In this document: one piece after another, positions 6,798 through 12,200 of the stretch | Numbering within the stretch: the first letter of the stretch is position 1 | Layout of the letters: each line of letters begins with the position of its first letter | Assembly: GCA_038240295.1 (NCBI GenBank) | Contig: JBBSDW010000100.1 | Coordinates: forward strand, 1 to 12,200 | From: JABDDM01 sp038240295 | Lineage (GTDB): Bacteria; Bacteroidota; Ignavibacteria; Palsa-1295 | Length of the DNA: 12,200 bases | Direction: 5' to 3' | Made by a program: the position numbers and the translations under genes | Notes under the pieces: generated by a model | Told to the model about the DNA's origin: nothing | Databases searched by the model: none | The model's input: the letters and a program-made list of their open reading frames with translations, nothing else

Positions 6798-7573
6798 TAC
6801 AGCAGATGATCCCAGTGAGCACCCGTGTCCTTGCTCGAAAGGAGCACATTGAAGTCGGATGCATACCAAATGTTATTCGAGCCAAGATGGACGCGAGGAT
6901 TTGCACTAGCCGGTTGCGGAAGCGCATTGGAAAGCAGTGTCCAGTTCGCACCGCTGTTTTTCGTGACGTAGATATATGTTTTGCCCAGGATCCCAGAGCA
7001 CATCCCCACGCTATCTTTGAGTTCGATAGACGAGGCGTTGCGGCCGTTCGTTGGCTGCCACACCACTTTGCCATTCAAGCCATCAATGAACCTGTTAAAA
7101 CCACCACCTTCGTTCAACTCCCTGTACGCATAGTACCACTGGCCAAGATTGTGATCTGGCAAGGCGAATTGGAGCGAATAAGACGAGGCGCTCGCTTCGT
7201 TTCCCCATGTGCGACCGGTATCTGGAGAGTGGATAAGAAACCCATCATAGATCCCATGCAACGCATCTCGGCCACTTGTACCAAAAAGTATCAGATCGCG
7301 ATCGGACAGAACTTTGATCGAATTGTAGATGATGCCGTTAGGCGGCGCCAACGCGTTTGTCACAGGCGCAGTGCAGAATTGCGACCAGACCCGGCCGCCA
7401 TCTGAGCTTATTGCAGTGCAATTGTCAGCAAAGATCGCGATCGTCGAATCGCTCGCCAGATCAAAATCCGCGTACGCAAATGGAGTCTTGATCGAATGCC
7501 AGCCCGTCTGCGCCATCGTACAATAAGGAAGTGCGATCAAACATGAGAGGAGAAGAACGGCACGACGGATCAT
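6764..7573 (-). CDS. N-terminal segment of the split gene: signal peptide plus Asp-box repeats
   Basis: Translation from ATG 7573 gives MIRRAVLLLSCLIALPYCTM and then AQTGW, a Sec signal peptide with cleavage near residue 22. This start is preferred over the frame-open position at 7642, which adds a cysteine-rich stretch unlike a signal sequence. Four Asp-box (SxDxGxxW) repeats follow: SSDGGRVW at 56-63, SPDTGRTW at 116-123, TKNSGANW at 204-211 and SKDTGAHW at 247-254. Such repeats cap blades of sialidase/sortilin-type beta-propellers and are common in secreted proteins; there is no sign of sialidase catalytic residues. After LLY the frame runs into SWMKFPISSF and a stop at 6764, which is out-of-frame read-through of the real continuation. 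No Shine-Dalgarno is visible. The upstream intergenic region carries inverted repeats. Confidence 0.72.
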   Translation of the reverse strand: MIRRAVLLLSCLIALPYCTMAQTGWHSIKTPFAYADFDLASDSTIAIFADNCTAISSDGGRVWSQFCTAPVTNALAPPNGIIYNSIKVLSDRDLILFGTSGRDALHGIYDGFLIHSPDTGRTWGNEASASSYSLQFALPDHNLGQWYYAYRELNEGGGFNRFIDGLNGKVVWQPTNGRNASSIELKDSVGMCSGILGKTYIYVTKNSGANWTLLSNALPQPASANPRVHLGSNNIWYASDFNVLLSSKDTGAHWDHLLYSWMKFPISSF

Positions 7574-7683
7574 TGCATAGATTGGACAATCAGTCCAAAA
7601 CAACCGCAGGAGCTTGCAGTTGGTGCAACTTGACGGGGGCAAAAATTTGTCCCCCTTTCCTGCGCCGTGCGGATTTGAGATGC
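7574..7683. promoter_or_regulatory. Intergenic region with three inverted repeats ahead of the split gene
   Basis: This 110-nt gap is the largest between minus-strand genes here and the likeliest place for a new promoter. It holds TTGGAC-N5-GTCCAA (7582-7598), TTGCA-N5-TGCAA (7614-7628) and GGGGG-N11-CCCCC (7635-7655). The first two have the same 5-nt spacer and their centres are 31 nt apart, about three helical turns. The G/C hairpin lies 28 nt past the dehydrogenase stop but lacks a T-tract on the minus strand, so it is not a standard terminator. Whether these are operators, transcript hairpins or chance cannot be told from the sequence. Confidence 0.35.
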
Positions 7684-8535
7684 TTAGTACTTATAGAAAC
7701 CTTGTCCGCTCTTTTTGCCGAGCATTCCTGCTGCGACCATTTTCTTAAGAAGCGGGCATGGGCGGTATTTCGTGTCGGAGAATCCTTCGTATAAGACGTT
7801 CATGATGGCGAGGCAGACATCGAGGCCGATGAAATCTGCGAGGGCGAGCGGGCCCATTGGGTGAGCCATTCCGAGCTTCATTACGGTGTCGATGTCTTCG
7901 GGTTTTGCGACACCTTCCATCACGCAGTAGATCGCTTCGTTGATCATCGGCATGAGTACACGGTTCGAAACAAAGCCTGGGAAATCGTTAACTTCGACCG
8001 GTGTTTTTCCGACCGCTTCGGAGAGTTCTTTTACCGTTTTATAAACTTCATCGCTTGTCGCGATGCCTCGGATGATCTCGACAAGTTTCATCACCGGTAC
8101 CGGATTAAAAAAGTGCATCCCGATCACTTGCGGTGCGCGCTTGGTGGTTGCGGCGAGTTCGGTGATCGAGATCGAGCTTGTGTTTGAGGCGAGGATGACT
8201 TCGGGACGAGCATTCGTGTCGAGCGTTTGAAAGATCTGCTTCTTAAGATCGAAGCGTTCGGTTGCAGCTTCGATGACGAGATCTGCTCCCTTTGCGGCGG
8301 TTGCAAGATCGGTCTCTTTTCCGATCCGCCCGAGCACACCCGCTGATTCCTCTTCCGTAAGCGTCCCCTTTTTTACCTGGCGTGCGAGATTCTTCGAGAT
8401 GGTCTCAACCGCCTTTGTGAGCGCTTGATCGTTTACGTCAACGATGGTAACATTTAATCCACTCTGAGCAAAGACATGCGCGATGCCATTGCCCATGGTG
8501 CCGCCGCCGATAACCGTTACATTCTTAATCTGCAT
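7684..8535 (-). CDS. hbd: 3-hydroxyacyl-CoA (3-hydroxybutyryl-CoA) dehydrogenase
   Basis: This soluble NAD(P)-dependent enzyme interconverts acetoacetyl-CoA and 3-hydroxybutyryl-CoA, in butyrate or PHB-type synthesis or in short-chain beta-oxidation. It has 283 residues, the usual length of the single-function Hbd/PaaH type. The N-terminal Rossmann fold has GGGTMG at 10-15. SNTSS (117-121) supplies the substrate-contacting Ser/Asn, HFFNPVP starts at the catalytic H141, E153 is its expected partner, and FPGFVSNRVLMPMINEA holds N191. The C-terminal helical domain shows HPMGPLALADFIGLD and the closing GKKSGQGFYKY. The start ATG lies 6 nt after the stop of the GT2 gene, so the two are on one transcript. 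Its usual partner, a thiolase, is three genes upstream in the same cluster. The exact direction in the cell cannot be read here. Symbol hbd is given by family resemblance. Confidence 0.95.
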   Translation of the reverse strand: MQIKNVTVIGGGTMGNGIAHVFAQSGLNVTIVDVNDQALTKAVETISKNLARQVKKGTLTEEESAGVLGRIGKETDLATAAKGADLVIEAATERFDLKKQIFQTLDTNARPEVILASNTSSISITELAATTKRAPQVIGMHFFNPVPVMKLVEIIRGIATSDEVYKTVKELSEAVGKTPVEVNDFPGFVSNRVLMPMINEAIYCVMEGVAKPEDIDTVMKLGMAHPMGPLALADFIGLDVCLAIMNVLYEGFSDTKYRPCPLLKKMVAAGMLGKKSGQGFYKY

Positions 8536-8541
8536 AGAAAT

Positions 8542-9294
8542 TTACTTTACCAATTTTTTGGTGCCGCGATGAAGCATCGGCACTTTGAACATATCGAAGA
8601 TCACAGCCAGAGCTTTCGCTGGTGTGTAGCTGATGCGTGTGTCGAGATCGTGCGTCCACTCGACGGGAAATTCCACAGTCTTGAATCCAAGTGCTTTCGC
8701 AAGCCAGAGTGCCTCGCCATCGAAGATCACGGAGTCAAGAGACGTTCGCGAAAAAATTTCCTGCGATGCCTTTTTTGTAAAAAGCTTAAAGCCGCACTGC
8801 GTATCCTGCAGCCGCAGGCCAAGATAATTGCGCTGCACGAAACCAAACATTTTCGCAAAACGCTCGCGAAGAAAGCTCTGGCTCTGCACGATCGTTGTGC
8901 TCTCGGTCGCTCGCGAACCGATCGCAATGTCAAAACCGGTATCGAGTACCGCCTCGGCGCGGGCAAGATCCTCGAGCGGCACCGAATAATCGGCATCCAT
9001 AAATAACACACGATCACCGGTCGCAGCGAGCATTCCGACTTTGATCGCTTTGCCCTTACCCTGATTCGGGGTGTATTCGATCACCTTTGAAGTGATAACC
9101 GCATTTGCGTTTGCCAGCATTTCACGCGCTACTGTCGCAGTGTGATCCTTGCTTCCATCGCTCACGATCACGATCTCAAGTTGTCGAGGATGCTTTGCAA
9201 AAAATGCGAACGTCGCCTCAAGCGTGCGCGGAAGTCGGGTTGCCTCGTTATAGCAGGGAATGACGATCGAGAGCGAAGTAGAAGGTTCTGGCAT
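8542..9294 (-). CDS. GT2 glycosyltransferase, dolichyl-/polyprenyl-phosphate sugar synthase type
   Basis: This enzyme transfers a sugar from a nucleotide sugar to a lipid phosphate carrier at the cytoplasmic face. The 250-residue protein resembles the ALG5/DPM1 branch of family GT2: VIPCYNE at 11-17, VSDGSKD at 44-50 with the nucleotide-binding Asp, NQGKGKAIKVGM at 77-88, the metal-binding FMDADYS at 98-104, QDTQCGFKLF at 163-172 and FDGEALW at 191-197 with the catalytic-region acid. No C-terminal membrane helices are seen, so it is probably peripheral. The ATG at 9294 overlaps the stop of the GT-C gene by one base (TGATG), a sign of coupled translation; a TTG one codon upstream is possible but less likely. 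No Shine-Dalgarno is visible. Its natural partner is the GT-C enzyme just upstream, which could use the lipid-linked sugar. The sugar itself is not known. Confidence 0.92.
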   Translation of the reverse strand: MPEPSTSLSIVIPCYNEATRLPRTLEATFAFFAKHPRQLEIVIVSDGSKDHTATVAREMLANANAVITSKVIEYTPNQGKGKAIKVGMLAATGDRVLFMDADYSVPLEDLARAEAVLDTGFDIAIGSRATESTTIVQSQSFLRERFAKMFGFVQRNYLGLRLQDTQCGFKLFTKKASQEIFSRTSLDSVIFDGEALWLAKALGFKTVEFPVEWTHDLDTRISYTPAKALAVIFDMFKVPMLHRGTKKLVK

Positions 9295-10880
9295 CAACGA
9301 AGACGATAAGCTAAAATGTCATCAACGGTGTCGGCAAGTCTGTAACGCGTGGAGAGCAAGCTGTCGATCGCCGGATAGCGCTTGGTGATCGTTGTTCTGC
9401 TGTCGTCGAAGCTATCGCCTTGTGAGGTATAGTGGTCGCCAGTCTCGACAAAAAAAAGTAACGGCGGATCTTGTCTGAGCGAGTCGATCAGTTCTTTTCG
9501 CAACTCTGGTGCGACGTAGCTCGGCTTGAAATGGATCGTGTTCAAAAAACGGGTTGCAGGCTTGCGGTGCGTGTACCAGTAAACGTACGGTTGAAATCCG
9601 AAGATAAAGATACGGTCGATCGGCCGCGAATGTGCAAGGACGTAATTGGTAAGGTGATCTCCAGCAATATACGTGAACGAAGACGTGGAGCCGTTCTCGG
9701 AAGGTGTTAACGAATCTTTTAGCGCCGCCTGCCCGCTCCAGAGCGTACCCAGAAAAAGCCCAATCAATAACAGAGCGAATACTACCACTCTTGGGACAGG
9801 CTTCTTTACACGAACTGCGATTGCGAGCGTCGCCATTCCTGCCCCGATCAGAATCACCACCCAGGGCAAAAGTACCTGGTAATGATACTTATATCCTTTA
9901 TTCTGCATCTGAACAATCAAGAAGCCGATCACGGCCCCGACGCAGAGCACGCTAAGCGGCCGGAGCAGCGCCCGACGCTTCGCCTTTTCAGAACTCCAGA
10001 GTAAGAGTAGCAGACCGATCGCCCCGAGCGCAAGCCACAAGCCGACGAACATCTGAACAGACGTCCGAAGGTTGTTAAAAATAGTAAACGTACCGGAAAA
10101 ATTATTCCTGTTGTAAGAAAGAGTCGCCTGCTGGGTGATCTTCCAAAGTTCTTGTAATTCTTCGTTCGGCAGTAATAGGATCGCTTGTATCAAGAGAGCG
10201 ACGAAGAGACCCGCGCAAACGAATAGGCTTGAGATCAGCCGCTCTTTGCACTCAGTTTGCCGAAGCCAAATGATCGTTAGCGGAAGCAAGATAAACAGCC
10301 CAAACGGATATTTATAAAAACATGAAACTCCGATCAGCGCACCAGAAAGGAAGAGTCTGCTCCAATGAACTCTCGCGCTTGTTGAAAGAACCAACATCGC
10401 AGAGCCCAGCAACAAGGGAAGAGAGAACGTCTCGCATTGGGCGGTGTCTTGAAAGCCCTGGTTCAAATAACTGAGGGAGTAGGCGAACATTGCGAAAACC
10501 GCCGCGAGCCGAACCCACCACATATTTTTTATTTCTGGTCGGCTGAATTTTTCGAACAGACCGAAAGTAACGAACCAGATTAGGCTGAGCGTGAGGAGCG
10601 TGCAGAGAAAATCAAAGAGGCGGAGGGCTGCAACAGATTCACCGAAGAGCTCGAAGGCAAGCGCATAGGTGTAAAAAATATTGGGCGGCTTGATATCCCA
10701 GAAATCGATGTAGGTTCGAGCCCCTTTAAGAATGGCGGAGCCACCATAGGCAAAGGTCCCCTGATCATATCCAAAATTCCATTGGAGTTCGACGGAGAGG
10801 AGCAATCCACAAAGGAGCAGTGCGCCCAAAAATATGGCCCACGTGATCAGCCGTTCTCTGGATGACTCGCGTGGACTCAT
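9294..10880 (-). CDS. GT-C membrane glycosyltransferase (PMT_2/ArnT-like)
   Basis: This is a 528-residue polytopic membrane protein with about ten or more hydrophobic helices in its first 400 residues and a soluble C-terminal part. The first extracytoplasmic loop carries WNFGYDQGTFAYG, with an acidic residue (D39) where GT-C enzymes place a catalytic or metal-binding acid, and then DFWDIKPPNIFY at about 59-70, the D-x-K-P-P motif of the PMT_2/GT39-like group. Enzymes of this fold take sugar from a polyprenyl-phosphate donor and attach it to protein, lipid A or glycan outside the cytoplasmic membrane. The acceptor is unknown. The ATG at 10880 lies 29 nt after the thiolase stop, and the stop overlaps the start of the GT2 gene, so the two glycosyltransferases form a unit. 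A second MGLW-type function cannot be excluded, but the fold call is solid. Confidence 0.88.
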   Translation of the reverse strand: MSPRESSRERLITWAIFLGALLLCGLLLSVELQWNFGYDQGTFAYGGSAILKGARTYIDFWDIKPPNIFYTYALAFELFGESVAALRLFDFLCTLLTLSLIWFVTFGLFEKFSRPEIKNMWWVRLAAVFAMFAYSLSYLNQGFQDTAQCETFSLPLLLGSAMLVLSTSARVHWSRLFLSGALIGVSCFYKYPFGLFILLPLTIIWLRQTECKERLISSLFVCAGLFVALLIQAILLLPNEELQELWKITQQATLSYNRNNFSGTFTIFNNLRTSVQMFVGLWLALGAIGLLLLLWSSEKAKRRALLRPLSVLCVGAVIGFLIVQMQNKGYKYHYQVLLPWVVILIGAGMATLAIAVRVKKPVPRVVVFALLLIGLFLGTLWSGQAALKDSLTPSENGSTSSFTYIAGDHLTNYVLAHSRPIDRIFIFGFQPYVYWYTHRKPATRFLNTIHFKPSYVAPELRKELIDSLRQDPPLLFFVETGDHYTSQGDSFDDSRTTITKRYPAIDSLLSTRYRLADTVDDILAYRLR

Positions 10881-10909
10881 GTAAAGATGTGTTCGTGCGT
10901 CGTGAAGAC

Positions 10910-12085
10910 TTACACTCGCTCAATAATAATACTCGTCGCTTCGCCGCCGCCGATGCAGATCGATGCGAGGCCGTAACGCTTGTCGCGAAGTTCGAGGGCG
11001 GTGATGAGCGTAAGCAATATCCTCGCACCGCTTGCGCCAATCGGATGACCGAGCGCGATCGCGCCGCCAAGCACGTTCAGCTTATCGGTAGGAATCCGAA
11101 GTTGCTTCTGCGCCGCAAGATCTACAACCGCAAACGCCTCATTGATCTCAAAGAGGTCGATCTGATCGAGCGTCATCTTCGCTTTACGCAACACGGTCTC
11201 GATCGACTGGATCGGAGCAGTGGTAAATTTCTCGGGAGCTTGCGCATGGCTGGAATAGGCGATGATCTTCGCCGAAACTGCGTAGCCATGTTCCTTTGCG
11301 TATTCTTCGCTCGAGAGTACAAGTGCGGCTGCTCCGTCGTTAATGCTGGAAGCATTCGCGGCGGTTACGGTACCATCTTTTTTGAATGCCGGCTTGAGCG
11401 TCGGAATCTTGTCGTATTTCGCTTTGCGGGGCCCCTCGTCTTCGGAAACTGTAACGGTTTCTTTTCCGCGCTGCACGGTCACCGGCGCGATTTCGTGTTT
11501 GAAATATCCGGCATCCATCGACGCGTTCGCAAGCTTATAACTGCGAATAGCGAATTCATCCTGCGACTCGCGAGGGACACCGCATTCGTCAACGCAGAGC
11601 TCCGCCGCAACCCCCATGTGGAAATCATTGTAAGGATCCCAGAGGCCATCTTTGATCATCGAATCGACCAATGCACCGTTGCCCATTTTATAGCCCGTGC
11701 GAGCTTTCTCGAGAAGGAACGGAGCATTCGACATCGACTCCATGCCGCCGGCAACAACCACATTGTTATCGCCAAGCATGATCGATTGCGCTCCGAACAT
11801 GACTGCCTTCATCCCAGAGCCGCATACTTTATTGATCGTCGTGCAAGGCACCGAATTCGGAATGCCTGCGCCGAGCGAAGCCTGACGCGCGGGCGCTTGA
11901 CCGATCCCCGCAGTGAGCACGCAGCCCATCATGACTTCGCTGACTTCATCGGGCCTGACGTTCGATCGCTCCAGCGCGGCCTTGATCGCGGTCGCACCGA
12001 GCTTAGGTGCCGGGACATCTGCGAGCACGCCAAGGAAAGAACCGATAGGAGTACGAGCGCCTTTGAGGATAACGGGTTGATGCAT
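10910..12085 (-). CDS. atoB: Acetyl-CoA acetyltransferase (biosynthetic-type thiolase)
   Basis: This soluble enzyme condenses two acetyl-CoA into acetoacetyl-CoA, or cleaves it in the reverse direction. It has 391 residues, the normal thiolase length. The complete active site is present: the acyl-accepting C88 in NKVCGSGMKAV, N315-E316 in EINEAFAV, H347 in GGAIALGHPIGASGAR, and the proton-transfer C377 in SICIGGGEA. The N-terminal VILKGARTPIGSF and the GGMESMSNAPF segment are also standard. The ATG at 12085 is the only start that gives the family N-terminus; no Shine-Dalgarno is visible. It is the first gene of the compact minus-strand group that ends with the 3-hydroxyacyl-CoA dehydrogenase, its partner in the pathway. 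Symbol atoB (also called phaA or thlA) is by family; the physiological direction is not known. Confidence 0.95.
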   Translation of the reverse strand: MHQPVILKGARTPIGSFLGVLADVPAPKLGATAIKAALERSNVRPDEVSEVMMGCVLTAGIGQAPARQASLGAGIPNSVPCTTINKVCGSGMKAVMFGAQSIMLGDNNVVVAGGMESMSNAPFLLEKARTGYKMGNGALVDSMIKDGLWDPYNDFHMGVAAELCVDECGVPRESQDEFAIRSYKLANASMDAGYFKHEIAPVTVQRGKETVTVSEDEGPRKAKYDKIPTLKPAFKKDGTVTAANASSINDGAAALVLSSEEYAKEHGYAVSAKIIAYSSHAQAPEKFTTAPIQSIETVLRKAKMTLDQIDLFEINEAFAVVDLAAQKQLRIPTDKLNVLGGAIALGHPIGASGARILLTLITALELRDKRYGLASICIGGGEATSIIIERV

Positions 12086-12094
12086 GACGTCAGA

Positions 12095-12126
12095 TAAAAT
12101 TACGAAAGTGATTCGGCCTCCGCAAA
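12095..12126 (-). promoter_or_regulatory. Weak candidate Bacteroidota-type promoter ahead of the thiolase gene
   Basis: On the minus strand, TTTG (12126-12123) is followed after 20 nt by TAATTTTA (12102-12095), which resembles the -33 TTTG and -7 TAnnTTTG pattern of Bacteroidota promoters with one mismatch at the end. Transcription would then begin only a few bases before the ATG at 12085, implying a nearly leaderless message. This fits the missing Shine-Dalgarno but also makes the call uncertain. Confidence 0.22.
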
Positions 12127-12144
12127 CAGCAGTTTATGGAAAAT

Positions 12145-12200
12145 CTCTCCCCCCACTTCGGGGAGTGCTTCGGGCTTCGGGAGTGCTGAGTGCTGAGTAA
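12145..12200. repeat. GC-rich hairpin and short imperfect tandem repeats at the right edge
   Basis: CTCCCC (12147-12152) can pair with GGGGAG (12160-12165) around a CCACTTC loop. To its right a short unit recurs: CTTCGGGGAGTG, CTTCGGG, CTTCGGGAGTG, then CTGAGTG and CTGAGT, reaching the window edge. The hairpin resembles the C-rich, TTCG-containing hairpin at 3026-3050. It may be the end of an upstream transcript or a dispersed intergenic element; the window stops too soon to say. No coding sequence is seen from 12086 to 12200. Confidence 0.45.

Larger units (their letters stand above)
5086..7573 (-). pseudogene. Split gene: secreted Asp-box propeller/ASH-domain protein, two frameshifts
   Basis: Three overlapping minus-strand frames read as successive parts of one protein. 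Restoring one base at about 6797 and one at about 5677-5725 gives a single frame of 830 codons from ATG 7573 to TAA 5086. At the first break the protein reads ...GAHWDHLLY and continues in the next frame as FLDEISDFKFLDS; a lost T in a TTT run would explain it. At the second it continues as PSYTDGGQAILLSLNAHGDC; a lost C in a CCCC run is one option. The third segment is open to about 5770 and has no proper start of its own. Domains in order are a signal peptide, five Asp-box repeats, two ASH/choice-of-anchor-D Ig-like domains, and a propeller-like C-terminal part. No T9SS sorting domain is present. Both changes have the same direction and sit near short homopolymers, so base-calling error is as likely as true decay. 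Confidence 0.8.

Noticed and set aside
5677..6800. Programmed -1 ribosomal frameshifting at the two breaks
   Set aside because: Neither site shows a canonical slippery heptamer in the right phase, and two such events in one structural secreted protein would be very unusual.
6806..7405. A 199-codon plus-strand open frame
   Set aside because: It lies opposite the Asp-box segment; the composition is basic and patternless, and no ribosome binding site or homology is apparent.
7635..7655. G5/C5 hairpin as terminator of the dehydrogenase gene
   Set aside because: On the minus strand the stem is followed by GTCAAG, not a T-run, so it is not a standard intrinsic terminator; kept only as part of the inverted-repeat cluster.
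12085..12092. Palindrome TGACGTCA touching the thiolase start codon
   Set aside because: A single 8-base palindrome is expected by chance at this length, and there is no second copy nearby to suggest an operator.
10862..12097. A 411-codon open frame on the plus strand
   Set aside because: It lies opposite the thiolase gene, which has a complete active site. The product is rich in Arg/His/Cys with no domain and no signal, as expected from the complement of a coding frame.
1..12200. CRISPR array, tRNA, rRNA, insertion sequence or defence genes
   Set aside because: No regularly spaced repeats, cloverleaf-like segments, terminal inverted repeats with transposase motifs, or recognisable defence domains were found on either strand.

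Overview
The window looks like a chromosomal segment from a Gram-negative bacterium of the Bacteroidota/Chlorobiota side of the tree. The support is a DUF1501 protein with a type A C-terminal sorting domain of the type IX secretion system (T9SS), a secreted beta-propeller/ASH-domain protein, an Lgt of the 'GDGD' type, and mostly weak Shine-Dalgarno sequences. Base composition is close to balanced, slightly GC-rich by eye. A Kapabacteria- or Ignavibacteria-like lineage is my inference and is not proven by anything here. I see no tRNA, rRNA, CRISPR array, transposase, phage gene or recognisable defence cassette.

Layout. (1) Positions 3-2953, plus strand: a DUF1800 gene cut by the left window edge, followed by a DUF1501 gene with a twin-arginine signal and a T9SS sorting domain. 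This is the common DUF1800/DUF1501 two-gene pair of unknown function, and it ends at a strong hairpin terminator (2985-3016). (2) Positions 3018-5041, minus strand and convergent with region 1: an exported hypothetical protein (4460-5041), lgt (3524-4426), a glutaredoxin-like CxxC protein (3249-3521) and an unlisted 54-residue, two-helix membrane protein (3083-3247). The last three are spaced by only 1-2 nt. (3) Positions 5086-7573, minus strand: one gene for a secreted protein with Asp-box propeller repeats and two ASH-type Ig-like domains, split into three reading frames by two single-base losses. (4) Positions 7684-12085, minus strand: acetyl-CoA acetyltransferase, a GT-C type membrane glycosyltransferase, a GT2 polyprenyl-phosphate glycosyltransferase and 3-hydroxyacyl-CoA dehydrogenase, packed like one operon.

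How the parts work together. The thiolase and the 3-hydroxyacyl-CoA dehydrogenase catalyse consecutive steps (acetyl-CoA to acetoacetyl-CoA to 3-hydroxybutyryl-CoA, or the reverse in beta-oxidation). The two glycosyltransferases between them suit a membrane sugar pathway, with GT2 loading a sugar onto a lipid phosphate carrier and GT-C using it as donor outside the membrane. Lgt starts lipoprotein maturation, and its small thiol-redox and membrane neighbours are probably co-translated with it.

The most useful leads are the split Asp-box/ASH gene, the Tat-plus-T9SS DUF1501 protein, the small membrane protein behind lgt, the altered Lgt signature, and a cluster of inverted repeats ahead of the split gene. 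I did not find a clearly new multi-gene system.
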